A stretch of 64,000 nucleotides of DNA from Streptomyces sp. AP-93 (GCF_022808175.1 NZ_JALGBX010000036.1:1-64000), one strand, 5' to 3'. Counted from the stretch's first letter, positions 50,992 through 59,705 are shown. The notes: generated by a model from the sequence alone, not told the origin. A program made the numbers and translations.

Positions 50992-52437
50992 ATGACCAGC
51001 AGCACGGCCCAGATCGGCGTCACCGGACTCGCGGTGATGGGCAGCAACCTCGCCCGCAACTTCGCCCGCAACGGATTCACCGTCGCCGTCCACAACCGCA
51101 CCACCGCCAAGACCACGGCGCTCGTGGAGGAGTTCGGACACGAGGGCTCCTTCGTGGCCGCCGGGAGCGCGAAGGAGTTCGTGGACGCGCTGGAGCGCCC
51201 GCGCCGTCTGATCATCATGGTGAAGGCGGGCGAGCCGACCGACGCGGTGATCCGCGAGTTCGCCCCGCTGCTGGAGCCGGGCGACGTGATCATCGACGGC
51301 GGGAACGCCCACTTCGAGGACACCCGCCGCCGCGAGAAGGAACTGCGCGAGCAGGGCCTGCACTTCGTGGGCGTCGGCATCTCGGGCGGCGAGGAGGGCG
51401 CGCTGCTCGGCCCGAGCATCATGCCCGGCGGATCCGAGGAGTCCTACGCCTCGCTCGGCCCGCTGCTGGAGAAGATCTCCGCCAAGGCCTCCGACGGCAC
51501 GCCCTGCACCTCGCACGTGGGCCCCGACGGCGCCGGGCACTTCGTGAAGATGGTGCACAACGGCATCGAGTACGCCGACATGCAGCTGATCGCGGAGGCC
51601 TACCACCTGCTGCGCGAGGTGGCCGGCTACTCCCCCGCGAAGATCGCCGAGACCTTCCGCGCCTGGAACAAGGGCCGGCTGGACTCCTACCTGATCGAGA
51701 TCACCGCCGAGGTGCTCGCACACACGGACGCCGCGACGGGACGGCCGTTCGTGGACGTGGTCGCCGACGCCGCCGAGCAGAAGGGCACCGGCCGCTGGAC
51801 CGTGCAGATCGCCCTCGACCTGGGCGTGCCGGTGTCCGGGATCGCCGAGGCGGTCTTCGCCCGCGCGGTTTCGGGCCACGGGGAGCTGCGTACGGCCGCG
51901 CGGGGGCTGTCCGGCCCGCAGGCCGAGCCGCTCTCCGCCGAAGCCGCGGACGCCTTCGCCGCCCAGGTGGAGCAGGCCCTGTACGCCTCGAAGATCGTCT
52001 CGTACACGCAGGGCTTCCACCAGATCCAGGCCGGCAGCGAGGAGTACGGCTGGGGCGTGGACCCGGGCGCCGTGGCCTCCCTGTGGCGCGGGGGCTGCAT
52101 CATCCGGGCCGCGTTCCTGGACCGGATCCGCGCCGCGTACGACGCCCGGCCGGAGCTGCCGAGCCTGCTGGCGGACGCCGGCTTCGCCGATGAGATCGGC
52201 GCCGCGCAGCACGACTGGCGCGAGGTGCTGGTGGCGGCGGTCCGCCAGGGCATTCCCGTACCGGCCTTCGCGGCCTCGCTGGCGTACTACGACGCCCTGC
52301 GCTCGGAGCGGCTCCCGGCGGCCCTGACCCAGGGCCAGCGCGACTTCTTCGGGGCGCACACCTACCGGCGCACGGACCGCGAGGGCTCGTACCACACGCT
52401 GTGGAGCGGCGACCGCTCCGAAGTCCGTACGGACTGA
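50992..52437 (+). CDS. gnd: 6-phosphogluconate dehydrogenase (NADP-dependent, decarboxylating)
   Basis: Gnd catalyses the oxidative decarboxylation of 6-phosphogluconate to ribulose-5-phosphate with reduction of NADP. The 481-residue protein has the N-terminal Rossmann motif IGVTGLAVMGSNLARNFARNGF, catalytic-domain signature MPGGSEES, active-site GPDGAGHFVKMVHNGIEYADMQ and C-terminal ALTQGQRDFFGAHTYRRTDREGSYHT. ATG 50992 has AGGAG 9 bp upstream. It is divergent from rpfD; the shared 187-bp region holds no clear operator. Confidence 0.96.
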   Translation: MTSSTAQIGVTGLAVMGSNLARNFARNGFTVAVHNRTTAKTTALVEEFGHEGSFVAAGSAKEFVDALERPRRLIIMVKAGEPTDAVIREFAPLLEPGDVIIDGGNAHFEDTRRREKELREQGLHFVGVGISGGEEGALLGPSIMPGGSEESYASLGPLLEKISAKASDGTPCTSHVGPDGAGHFVKMVHNGIEYADMQLIAEAYHLLREVAGYSPAKIAETFRAWNKGRLDSYLIEITAEVLAHTDAATGRPFVDVVADAAEQKGTGRWTVQIALDLGVPVSGIAEAVFARAVSGHGELRTAARGLSGPQAEPLSAEAADAFAAQVEQALYASKIVSYTQGFHQIQAGSEEYGWGVDPGAVASLWRGGCIIRAAFLDRIRAAYDARPELPSLLADAGFADEIGAAQHDWREVLVAAVRQGIPVPAFAASLAYYDALRSERLPAALTQGQRDFFGAHTYRRTDREGSYHTLWSGDRSEVRTD

Positions 52438-52462
52438 CGCGCCGGGCCGAACCGGATCCGCG

Positions 52463-52630
52463 TCAGCTCCACGGCTCCGGCGCGGGCTGCGGCGCGGGGC
52501 CGGGCGGCGGCGGAACCGGGTCGGGTTCGGGCACCGGACCCGGTGTCGGCGGTTCGGGCCGAGGCAGCGGACCCGGATCCGGGAACGGATTCGGCACCGG
52601 GGCCGGGTCGGGGACGGGAGGCTGTGTCAT
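52463..52630 (-). CDS. Short Pro/Asp-rich peptide, hypothetical
   Basis: The 55-residue peptide starts ATG 52630 (MTQPPVPDPAPVPNPFPD) and is nearly all Pro, Asp, Glu and Ala, with PDP/PEP repeats. A GGAGG lies just 1 bp from the ATG, closer than usual, so translation is uncertain. Similar Pro-rich short peptides occur in other actinomycetes. It is placed between the Asp/Glu racemase-like gene upstream and gnd downstream, transcribed as part of the panD-side strand. Confidence 0.4.
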   Translation of the reverse strand: MTQPPVPDPAPVPNPFPDPGPLPRPEPPTPGPVPEPDPVPPPPGPAPQPAPEPWS

Positions 52631-52671
52631 ACCTCCAGCCTCCCCCGGTCCCGGCTCCGGCGCCCGCCGGG

Positions 52672-53304
52672 CTACTTCCCCAGGGCGGCCGCGAGGCCGG
52701 ACGCGGGGCTGGACAGGACCGGCACGGTGGTGGTGACCAGGGCCTGCGCGCCCGCCATGGAGACCTGGGCGAGGACGACGGCGTCCGCATCGGCCACCGC
52801 GTCCGCCGCGGCGGCCACGAGCCCGAGACAGCCGGCCGTGTCGCCCGCCGCGAAGCGGTCCCAGGCCCCGTCGACCAGCCGGGTACGGACCGACACCGGC
52901 CGGCCGGCCCTGCCGGCCTCTTCCTCCAGCAGCTCCACCGTCGGGGCCAGGGTCGACTCCACGGTGGCCAGTACGAGGATCCGCGGCCCGGTACGGACGG
53001 CGGCGGCCGCCAGCGGGCGGTCGACCCGGAGCACCGGGACCCCGAGCTCCCCGGCCAGCGACTCGGCGACGGCCCCGATCGAGGAGCAGGTGACCAGGAC
53101 GGGCCCGCCGGAGCCCGCCAGCAGCTCCCGCACGGCCGGAGCCTGCGACGCGGGCCCCAGCGCACGGGCCCGTTCCAGCAGCTCCGGCACCACCAGGTGG
53201 CGCAGGACGGCGCCCGGGTGGTGCCGGTCGCGCAGGGCGTCGAAGACCGGCACGTGCACGGGCGAGGTGTGCAGCAGGGTCAGGCCGGGGGCGGCCGGCG
53301 TCAC
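52672..53304 (-). CDS. Aspartate/glutamate racemase-like protein
   Basis: The 210-residue protein belongs to the Asp/Glu/hydantoin racemase group: LLHTSPVHVPVFDAL at the start, PVLVTCSSIGAVAESLAGELGVPVL with a cysteine, and the C-terminal DADAVVLAQVSMAG with the second site lacking a clear cysteine (VSM). It may therefore be a decarboxylase or a variant rather than an active racemase. GTG 53304 overlaps the stop of the GNAT gene (GTGA). It ends the panD-GNAT-racemase operon. Confidence 0.82.
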   Translation of the reverse strand: MTPAAPGLTLLHTSPVHVPVFDALRDRHHPGAVLRHLVVPELLERARALGPASQAPAVRELLAGSGGPVLVTCSSIGAVAESLAGELGVPVLRVDRPLAAAAVRTGPRILVLATVESTLAPTVELLEEEAGRAGRPVSVRTRLVDGAWDRFAAGDTAGCLGLVAAAADAVADADAVVLAQVSMAGAQALVTTTVPVLSSPASGLAAALGK

Positions 53305-53663
53305 CACAGGTCGGAGTCCGAGTCGAGCTGCGCCTTGGCCGCGGCCACCACCCCGGCCGGCGCCTCGGGCGCCTGGTCGGGGTGTTTGGCGGCCCAGCTC
53401 GCGGCATACGGGCAGAGCGGGACGACGGGCACGCCCTCGTCGGCCGCGATCCCGTAGAAGGTCTTCACCAGGTTCCCGGCGATCCCGCGGCCCTCGTGGC
53501 CCGGCTCGACGATGGTGTGCACCGCCACGAGGGCGTGGGGCGCCTCGGCGAGCACGAAGTAGGCGATGTATCCGACCACCGCCCCGTCCTCGACGGCCAG
53601 CAGCCGCCCGGACGGGCGGTCGTCCACGATCTTGATCGATTCGCTCGGCCCGGTCTGCGACAT
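53301..53663 (-). CDS. YjdJ-type GNAT acetyltransferase
   Basis: The 120-residue protein is a small GNAT of the YjdJ/Gcn5-related type: GRLLAVEDGAVVGYIAYFVLAEAPHALVAVHTIVEPGHEGRGIAGNLVKTFY includes the acetyl-CoA-binding R/Q-x-x-G-x-G/A segment (GHEGRGIAGNL). The late block VVPLCPYAASWAAKHPDQAP is the conserved tail. Targets unknown. It lies 15 bp after panD and overlaps the racemase-like gene, so these three are co-expressed. ATG 53663 is the start. Confidence 0.88.
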   Translation of the reverse strand: MSQTGPSESIKIVDDRPSGRLLAVEDGAVVGYIAYFVLAEAPHALVAVHTIVEPGHEGRGIAGNLVKTFYGIAADEGVPVVPLCPYAASWAAKHPDQAPEAPAGVVAAAKAQLDSDSDLW

Positions 53664-53678
53664 CGTCCCGACTCCCCC

Positions 53679-54098
53679 TCAGACAGCCACCGCGTGGGGG
53701 CTGCGCTCCTGGTCCGTTCCCGGAACCGGGGCGGACGGATCCACACCCAGCTCGATGATGCGATTGTCGCCGTCGACGTGTACGACACGCGGTTCGAACA
53801 CGCGTGCCTCGGCGTCTTCCATCTGCCCGTAGCTGATGAGGATGACCAGGTCACCGGGGTGCACCAGGTGCGCGGCGGCCCCGTTGATCCCGATGACCCC
53901 GGATCCGCGCTCGCCCTGGATGACGTACGTCTCCAGCCGCGCCCCGTTGGTGATGTCCACGATGTGCACGAGCTCGCCGGGCAGCAGATCCGCCGCATCG
54001 AGGAGATCGGCGTCGACGGTCACGGACCCGACGTAGTGCAGGTCGGCCTGGGTGACGGTGGCCCGATGGATCTTGGACTTGAACATGGTACGAAACAC
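53679..54098 (-). CDS. panD: Aspartate 1-decarboxylase PanD
   Basis: PanD makes beta-alanine for pantothenate and coenzyme A. The 139-residue proprotein self-cleaves between Gly24 and Ser25 (HYVGSVTVD), which aligns exactly with that site in other PanD proteins when GTG 54098 (VFRTMFKSKIHRATVTQADLHYVGS) is the start; GGGAG lies 7 bp upstream. Further family residues are NGARLETYVIQGERGSGVIGINGAAAHLV. The C-terminal 20 residues (PVPGTDQERSPHAVAV) are variable. It is first in an operon with GNAT and racemase-like genes and divergent from the SWIM gene. Confidence 0.95.
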   Translation of the reverse strand: MFRTMFKSKIHRATVTQADLHYVGSVTVDADLLDAADLLPGELVHIVDITNGARLETYVIQGERGSGVIGINGAAAHLVHPGDLVILISYGQMEDAEARVFEPRVVHVDGDNRIIELGVDPSAPVPGTDQERSPHAVAV

Positions 54099-54379
54099 GG
54101 AGAAACTCCCGATTTGTCTGCTCCCTGCCTGCTCTTTGCAGGTCAAGGGCGGTCTCCGCAGATTACAACCACTCGCATGTTCGGTCACCTTTCCCCGGGT
54201 GTTTCAGGACTCATGCTGACCAGTTGCTGACTTTTCCGACACCCCATCAGGCCAGTCCGGAAGACTCAGCCGGCCCAACGCCTCCGCCCGCCGTGCCGTA
54301 CCCGACTGCCCGTCTCAGGAGCACCGGGGAGGCGCACACTCCGGTGAACCCGGCACCGCGGCGGTGCTCTTCCGGTTGA

Positions 54380-56077
54380 ATGAACCCCGTGGCACACGCA
54401 TTGGGTTTCACCGACGAAGACCTCCGCAGGCTGGCCGGGTCCCGGTCTTATGAGCGGGGCCTCGGCTATCTCTCGGCCGTGTCCCGGTTGGAGATCGAGG
54501 AGACGGCGATCACCGCGACCGTGGACGGTACGGACGCATACGAGGTCGAGCTGACCGAGCGCGAGGACGGCGGGCTCACCGGATGGTGCGACTGCCCGTA
54601 CGGACAGGAGGGCAACTTTTGCAAGCACTGCGTGGCAGTCGGCCTGGTGGTCCTCGGGCAAGCGGCGTCGGTGCCACGGCAGCGGGCCTCCGCTGCGCGC
54701 CGCACCAAGGTGCTGACCGCCTGGCTGGAGAGCCGCACCCGCGAGGAGCTCCTCGCCCTCCTGTGCGAACACCTGGCCGACGACCGCGATCTGCGCCACC
54801 GCCTGGAGCTGCGCGCGGCCACCGCCGGTGAAGACAGCGGTATCGTCCGCGAACGCATCCTGAGCCTGCTCGACACCCGCCCCTTCGCCCGCTACGGCTA
54901 CGTCGAGTACGCGGACGCCCACGCCTACGGGCAGCAGGCGTCGGAGGCGGCGACCGCGTTGCGCGCGCTGACTACAAGCGGCCGGGCGGCGGACGCGGTG
55001 GAGGTGGCACGGGAGGCCCTCGCCACCCTGGGCCGGACGTACGGGGAGATCGACGACTCGGACGGTCTGGTCGGGGAGGTGGCGGCCGGACTGGCCGAGG
55101 CCCATCTGGAGGCATGCCGGACCGCCCGTCCGGACCCGGTCGGGACGGCCGACTGGCTGGTGAACCACCTCCTGGACGGCCTGAACGACGCCACGGACAT
55201 CGATCTCTTCGACTACCACGAGGTATTGGGTGAGCCTGGCCTTGCCCGCGCCCGGGAACTGGTGGTCGCCGCCTGGCGGGCCAAACCCAAAGGGTGGGCG
55301 GAGAAGTACCTGATGGAACGCCTCCTCAAGGCCGACGGAGGCAGCGTGGACGCACTGGTAGCCGTCCACGCGGCGGACCTCGCCCCGAACGGCCACACCC
55401 ATCTGGTGATCGCGAAGGAACTGGCGACGGCGGGCCGCCCGGCCGAGGCCCTGGAATGGGCCGAACGCGGCCTGCGCGAGACCGAGTCGGAGTGGGGCCC
55501 GGACGGCGAACTGGTCGCCTTCGTCTGCGAACGCTACGCGCGGAGCGGCCGCCTCGCCGACGTGGTCACGCTCCGCCGGGACCTGCTGCGGGCCCGCCCC
55601 ACGCTGGCCGCGTACCAGGAGCTGCGTACGGCAGCCCGCACGGTCGGAACCTGGCAGGCATCCGAGCGCAAGAGCGCACGGGAAGTGCTGCGGGCAGTCG
55701 GCACACCCAAGACGGGCCGCTGGTACGACGGTTCCGTACTGGTCGACGCCCTCATGGACGACGGCGCCTTCGACACCGCATGGCAGGCCGCAGTCGACGG
55801 ATACGCCGACCAGCGGCAGTGGCTGGCCCTCGCCGACCGGATCCGCGACCGCCGGCCGGCCGACGCGCTGACCGTCTACCTGCGCTGGATCGAGCCCATG
55901 CGCAAGCAGACCGGCGACGCCACCTACGAGCGCATGACCGAACTGCTGCTCAGCGCCCGCGCCTGCCACCGCACACTCGGCACGGAAGCGAAATTCTCCA
56001 CCTACCTGACCTCGCTGCGCGCCGACCAGAAACGCAAGCGGAAACTGATGGCAATGCTCGACCAGCACGGGCTCTAA
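54380..56077 (+). CDS. SWIM-zinc-finger, TPR-like protein
   Basis: The 565-residue protein has an N-terminal SWIM zinc finger CDCPYGQEGNFCKHC (residues about 70-84) after a small domain beginning FTDEDLRRLAGSRSYERGLGYL. The remaining 450 residues are helical with TPR-like repeats (LREALATLGRTYGEIDDSD, AKELATAGRPAEALEWAERGL). Such SWIM-TPR proteins are common in Streptomyces and unassigned; zinc, DNA or protein binding is possible. ATG 54380. Downstream of it begins a gene-remnant region. Confidence 0.85.
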   Translation: MNPVAHALGFTDEDLRRLAGSRSYERGLGYLSAVSRLEIEETAITATVDGTDAYEVELTEREDGGLTGWCDCPYGQEGNFCKHCVAVGLVVLGQAASVPRQRASAARRTKVLTAWLESRTREELLALLCEHLADDRDLRHRLELRAATAGEDSGIVRERILSLLDTRPFARYGYVEYADAHAYGQQASEAATALRALTTSGRAADAVEVAREALATLGRTYGEIDDSDGLVGEVAAGLAEAHLEACRTARPDPVGTADWLVNHLLDGLNDATDIDLFDYHEVLGEPGLARARELVVAAWRAKPKGWAEKYLMERLLKADGGSVDALVAVHAADLAPNGHTHLVIAKELATAGRPAEALEWAERGLRETESEWGPDGELVAFVCERYARSGRLADVVTLRRDLLRARPTLAAYQELRTAARTVGTWQASERKSAREVLRAVGTPKTGRWYDGSVLVDALMDDGAFDTAWQAAVDGYADQRQWLALADRIRDRRPADALTVYLRWIEPMRKQTGDATYERMTELLLSARACHRTLGTEAKFSTYLTSLRADQKRKRKLMAMLDQHGL

Positions 56078-56116
56078 CCTCGCGGACCGGGCCAGAAGCG
56101 CATGGTGCGGCGGGCG

Positions 56117-56320
56117 TCAGTGGCCCGCCGCCAACTTCACCACCGCGAACGCTGTGCCGATCGCCGCGTCGATCGTCCCGGCCGGGAGCGAGAACGCCGG
56201 CTCGCAAGGTGGCGGCGTTGACCCCGGCTGACGTGAGCAGGGCCGTCTGCCGGACCATCGCTCCCAGTGCCGAGAGATCGCTCCCAGTGCCGAGAGGCCG
56301 GTCAGAACGAGCGGGCCCAC
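56117..56320 (-). pseudogene. Frameshifted small gene remnant with 20-bp tandem duplication
   Basis: Three coding pieces on the minus strand read in alternating frames: MGPLVLTGLSALGA, then MVRQTALLTSAGVNAATLRAGVLAPG, then TIDAAIGTAFAVVKLAAGH. A perfect 20-bp tandem duplication (ATCGCTCCCAGTGCCGAGAG at 56257-56276 and 56277-56296) causes the first frameshift. The original would be about 60 residues with a hydrophobic end. Family unknown. Confidence 0.5.
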
Positions 56321-56393
56321 CGCGGACAGCAGCAGCGGGCTGCTTGGGAGGCCCTTCGGTCGTTCCCTGCGATCGGCAAGCCCCTTCGCGAGT

Positions 56394-56590
56394 GCGGCTC
56401 AAGACGAAGAAACGCAGCGGCTCCGCCGCCCTCGAGCGGACCTTCCACGCCAAGGCGGTCCTGGGCGTGGAGAACGCCCGTCTGAAGTTCCACGACGACC
56501 TTCCCGAGGCCCAGCGGACGGGTTTCGCCAGGCCCGGAGCCGAGTACCCGGTCACGAGGAGGCTGGAACGCACCGCGACCGCGACCGCGC
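56394..56590 (+). pseudogene. Catalase-like N-terminal fragment
   Basis: In one frame the sequence reads ERTFHAKAVLGVENARLKFHDDLPEAQRTGFARPGAEYPV, the pattern of the haem-catalase-related family (RTFHxKxxLxVxNAxxxFHDDLP...GFARPGxxYP), where SNASG should follow; here it breaks into unrelated codons. There is no start and the catalytic region is absent. It lies between two other remnants. Confidence 0.45.
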
Positions 56591-56658
56591 CCCCATGGCC
56601 CCTGGGCCATGAGTCATCTCCCGAGGACCCGGTCCGTGCGGCGCGGGCCGTGGGGTGA

Positions 56659-56856
56659 CGGCACTTCCCGGAGGTACCGGAGCCGCCGATCGCACAGCTG
56701 CGGACCGGTGGCCGGCTCGTCCAGCCCATCGGCCCGGGCGGACATGAAGGGGTCGAGCTGTACGAGCGGCGGGCCCACGGCCTCGTGCACCGTGCGACGG
56801 TCGAGTTGGCCTGCTTCGTCCCGCCGTACGACGCCCATGGCTACGATCAGCGCTGA
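56659..56856 (+). pseudogene. C-terminal fragment of protein-L-isoaspartate O-methyltransferase (pcm)
   Basis: Reading from 56659 after an in-frame TGA at 56656, the codons give FPEVPEPPIAQLRTGGRLVQPIGPGGHEGVELYERRAHGLVHRATVELACFVPPYDAHGY. PEVPEPxxxQLRxGGRLVxPIGPGGxExVxLYER is the C-terminal half of PCMT enzymes. The N-terminal half and SAM motif are gone, so this is a remnant. It ends 9 bp inside the YbhB-type gene, which is on the other strand. Confidence 0.7.
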
Positions 56857-57299
56857 TACGTGCCGACCAGGGTGCCAACGGCCAGTTCCTTGCCCTTGAC
56901 CGCGCGGCGCACGGTGTCGACGGCCGGCCGGTCGTGCAGGGAGAGCGGCTCGGACAGGGCGTACAGACGGAAGAAGTAGCGGTGCGGCCCGTGCCCCTGC
57001 GGAGGCATCGGCCCACCCCAGCCCACGCGCCCGAAGTCATTCGGCCACGGCAGCCCGCCACGGGGTTTCTGCCCCTCCTCGGCCCCGGTGGCCCCCGGAT
57101 CGATGCCGGTGACCAGCCAGTGGAGGAAGGGCCCTCCCGGGGCATCCGGGTCCTCACAGAGCAACACCAGCTCAGCGGTCTCCTCGGGCGCCGCCGACCA
57201 GGTCAGAGGCGGCGAGACGTTCTCCCCCTCCCCGCTGTACCGGCAGGGGATCGCGGTGTGATCGTCGAACGCGGCGCTGCTGAGATTCATTCCGGTCAT
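56847..57299 (-). CDS. YbhB/YbcL-family (Raf kinase inhibitor-like / PEBP) protein
   Basis: The 150-residue protein has the PEBP plan: LSSAAFDDHTAIPCRYSGEGENVSPPLTWSAAPEETAELVLLCEDPDAPGGPFLHWLVTGI (DPDxP and HW ligands) and GHGPHRYFFRLYALSEPLSLHDRP (GPHRY). Bacterial members are of uncertain function. ATG 57299 (MTGMNLSS) is used; ATG 57335 in frame is possible but has no support. It appears complete while sitting among gene remnants, and is divergent from the THEP1 remnant. Confidence 0.88.
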   Translation of the reverse strand: MTGMNLSSAAFDDHTAIPCRYSGEGENVSPPLTWSAAPEETAELVLLCEDPDAPGGPFLHWLVTGIDPGATGAEEGQKPRGGLPWPNDFGRVGWGGPMPPQGHGPHRYFFRLYALSEPLSLHDRPAVDTVRRAVKGKELAVGTLVGTYQR

Positions 57300-57401
57300 G
57301 CGCGGCGCACTACCCGCGGGCGGCGGCGCGGACACCAGCTCGCAGGGCGAAACACCCGATCAGCGGCGTCCGCCCGCCGAACGCACGCCGAAGATGGAAG
57401 T

Positions 57402-57739
57402 GTGCCGACAAGGATTCTGCTCGAAGGACGACCGGGCGTGGGCAAGACGACCGCCATTCGCCGGCTGGCGGCGCTGCTGCGCACCCGCGAGGCCGTCGGC
57501 TTCACCACGGAGGAGATCCGGCAGGCCGGCACCCGGGTCGCTTTCGCCCTGGAGACACTGACGGGCAGGCGGGCGGTCCTCGCCCACACGGGCTTCCGGG
57601 GCGGGACCCGTGTCGGGCGGTACGGGGTCGACCTGACCGTCATGGAACGGCTGGCGTCGAACCCTTCCACCTCACCCTGACCAACCGGGACAACCTGCCC
57701 CAAACACTCGCGGCCCGACTGGAGCTCGGGCCCTCGTGA
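57402..57739 (+). pseudogene. THEP1-type NTPase with internal deletion and frameshift
   Basis: From GTG 57402 the sequence is VPTRILLEGRPGVGKTTAIRRLAALL (Walker A GRPGVGKTT) followed by VGFTTEEIRQAGTRVAFALETLTGRRAVLAH, RVGRYGVDLTVMERLA: the first half of an archaeal/bacterial THEP1 nucleoside triphosphatase. It then ends early at 57680, while another frame continues with FHLTLTNRDNLPQTLAARLELGPS to TGA 57737, the C-terminal end of the family. About 80 residues are missing in the middle. Confidence 0.75.
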
Positions 57740-57869
57740 ACTGAACCGCCCATTCAGTGAGCGCCGACACGGCACAGCCATCCGCACTGGTCCGTACAAA
57801 GAACGTGGCGCTGCCCACGGGGAGTGTCGCTCTGGGGTCCGTGACTTCGACGAATGCGCCTGCGGCGCC

Positions 57870-58217
57870 TTACAGGCGGAAACCGCCCTTGAATTCGAGC
57901 GGTCCCCGTCCGGTCGAGTCCAGCTCACCGACACCGTTCACGGACCTCACTGCCGGCTCACCATGGTCTGCTTCCAGCTTGGCAGGTGCCACAGCGGAGA
58001 ACGTGATCTCACGGTCCTTCAGCTTCCTCCACTGCCCGGGGTCCAGCTGGACGGTGGCCCGGGCGACCGCGCGGACGGGGACGCCGGGAGCGAGGCGCAG
58101 CCGCCAGCGCTGGCAGATCACCGCGGCGGCCACGGTCATCTCGGTGAGGGCGAAGGTATTGCCGATGGATTGGTACGCGCCCGAACCGAAGGGGACGAAC
58201 GCCCCTTTGGGGGTGCC
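57870..58217 (-). pseudogene. Cytochrome P450 C-terminal remnant, haem cysteine replaced
   Basis: The minus-strand sequence reads GAFVPFGSGAYQSIGNTFALTEMTVAAAVICQRWRLRLAPG, which is the P450 haem-binding segment, FGxGxRxCxGxxFAxxE. The Arg is Tyr and the axial Cys is Ser, and there is no N-terminal half. The reading frame after VARATVQ is unlike a P450 end. The remnant meets the next fragment with a clean break at 58217. Confidence 0.65.
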
Positions 58218-58375
58218 TCGTCGGCGACGGCCGCGTGTGGTCCGAGTGGCAGGACAAGGGCCGGCGCACGCCCGATGACGCCGCAGTCGGGTACGCGCTC
58301 GCCGCCGCCTTCGGGACCGGGGCCGAACCGATGTGGAAACTGACCCTGGACGCGGCCCTCTCCCTGTTCGGGTGA
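58217..58375 (+). pseudogene. Unidentified C-terminal gene fragment
   Basis: From 58217 one frame reads LVGDGRVWSEWQDKGRRTPDDAAVGYALAAAFGTGAEPMWKLTLDAALSLFG and stops at TGA 58373. The composition is that of a real actinobacterial protein end, but no start and no family are recognised. It begins exactly where the P450 remnant on the other strand ends. Confidence 0.35.
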
Positions 58376-58467
58376 GATCACCCCAGAGGGCGGGAGCAGG
58401 GAAATACCAACTCAGTGCGGTTCCGGCGGGCGATGATGCTGTAGGCCTCTTTCGGCGGCAACACGGT

Positions 58468-58802
58468 CCCGGTCCGAGCCCGCCTGGTCGATCCGCACGC
58501 TCGCCGACCACCTGCGGCACAATCCTGCCCGGCCCGTCCGGATCGGGCGGGAGGCACTGCGGTGCTTGCTGGACCGCCGCTGGATCTCCTTCCAGCGCAC
58601 GAAGACCTGGAAGGAGTCCCCGGATGCGGCCTTCGACACAAAGCTCGCCCGGATCGAGTACGCGATCAACGAGCGGCCGGACCGCACGTTCGCGTTCGCG
58701 TTCGACGAGTTCGGACCCTTGGGAATCCGCCCGACGGCCTCCTTCCACGGCTGCTACTCCGTCGGCGACGACCAGATGGGGGGAATCAACCGGCGCCGCT
58801 AG
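58468..58802 (+). mobile_element. IS630-family transposase remnant
   Basis: Reading frame pieces give IRTLADHLRHN...VRIGREALRCLLDRRWISFQRTKTWKESPDAAFDTKLARIEYAIN and later AFAFDEFGPLGIRPTA, then directly FHGCYSVGDD...GGINRRR with a TAG at 58800. This is an IS630-type transposase (TKTWKESPD; FDEFGPL as first catalytic Asp) with an internal deletion between GIRPTA and FHGCYSVGDD. No inverted repeats were found; the element is inactive. Confidence 0.75.
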
Positions 58803-58899
58803 GGCATCGACCACACACCGCTGGGGAGGGCGACCCAGCACCGCCGCAGCTTGAGCGACCTGCGGATGCCGCCCGGGCAGCCGGGAGCCGATCCGGCGA

Positions 58900-59433
58900 T
58901 CAGCTGACGTGGGCGGCGATGGTTCGCGCACAGACCAGGGACTCGGTATGCGTCGTGTCCACCTCAAGGTCATAGATCACGGCCTCATGCACCACATCCG
59001 CCTGCGCCGCGGCCATCCCCTGGATGCGATCTCCTCGTGCGACCTCACGGCCCGCGGCGACTGCACTCTCACACCTGACGCCGACCCACAGCACGGCCAG
59101 TCCGCCCAGAGCCTTCTGCCAGCGCTGCTGGGACGCCGCTCCGCCGAGGAAGACGTCATCGATGATGACCCTGGCCCCTGCTCGGGCCATCGCCACGACG
59201 CCGTCCATCCAGGCCGCCTCCAGTGCCCGGAAGTCCGCCCCGACGTTCACCCCGCCGTCCGCCGCGAACACGATCCCATCGTCCGACGCCTGCATCTTCG
59301 CGGGCATGGCATCGACGAACGAGTCGCACCCGAACGCCAGCCACGGATCCGGCAGTACTGCCTGCAGACACCGCACGATCCCGGACTTCCCCGAGCTGGA
59401 ACCACCGTTGAGAATGATCATCTGAATCGTCAC
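58900..59433 (-). CDS. Chloramphenicol phosphotransferase-like protein
   Basis: The 177-residue protein shows the CPT family plan: MIILNGGSSSGKSGIVRCLQAVLPDPWLAFGCDSFVDAMP with P-loop GGSSSGKS and the catalytic Asp of CDSF. The remainder (AWMDGVVAMARAGARVIIDDVFLGG and VLWVGVRCESAVAAGREVARGDRIQGMAAAQADVVHE) also fits. CPT from S. venezuelae phosphorylates chloramphenicol; family members may use other hydroxyl substrates. GTG 59433 is the likely start (ATG 59421 four codons in). It is complete and lies next to the remnants, upstream of an ABC transporter operon on the same strand. Confidence 0.85.
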   Translation of the reverse strand: MTIQMIILNGGSSSGKSGIVRCLQAVLPDPWLAFGCDSFVDAMPAKMQASDDGIVFAADGGVNVGADFRALEAAWMDGVVAMARAGARVIIDDVFLGGAASQQRWQKALGGLAVLWVGVRCESAVAAGREVARGDRIQGMAAAQADVVHEAVIYDLEVDTTHTESLVCARTIAAHVS

Positions 59434-59705
59434 CGCGCCACGGTAAGCCGCTTCCCACACGGCACGAACCGAATATCGGCACGCACTGCTCTCCTGCCAC
59501 AACCCGGTGAACGTTCCCGGTCACAGCACTGGGTGGCAGCGGTAGGTGAGCGGGGGGACGTTGGCGCCGCAGCTCCGCTGGAGGCCGGGCCCGCGCAGCC
59601 ATTCCTGCACGGCGGGTGCTGCCTTGGCTGCCCCGCCCCGCAGACCGACCAGGTCGTTGGCTGGTCGGAGGCGGGCCGGCCTTCAGCGGGGTCGCGGTGC
59701 CGAGC

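Noticed and set aside
57757..58278. Plus-strand open frame across the P450 remnant
   Set aside because: The minus strand shows a P450 motif over the same bases; the plus-strand translation is Ser/Thr/Arg noise.
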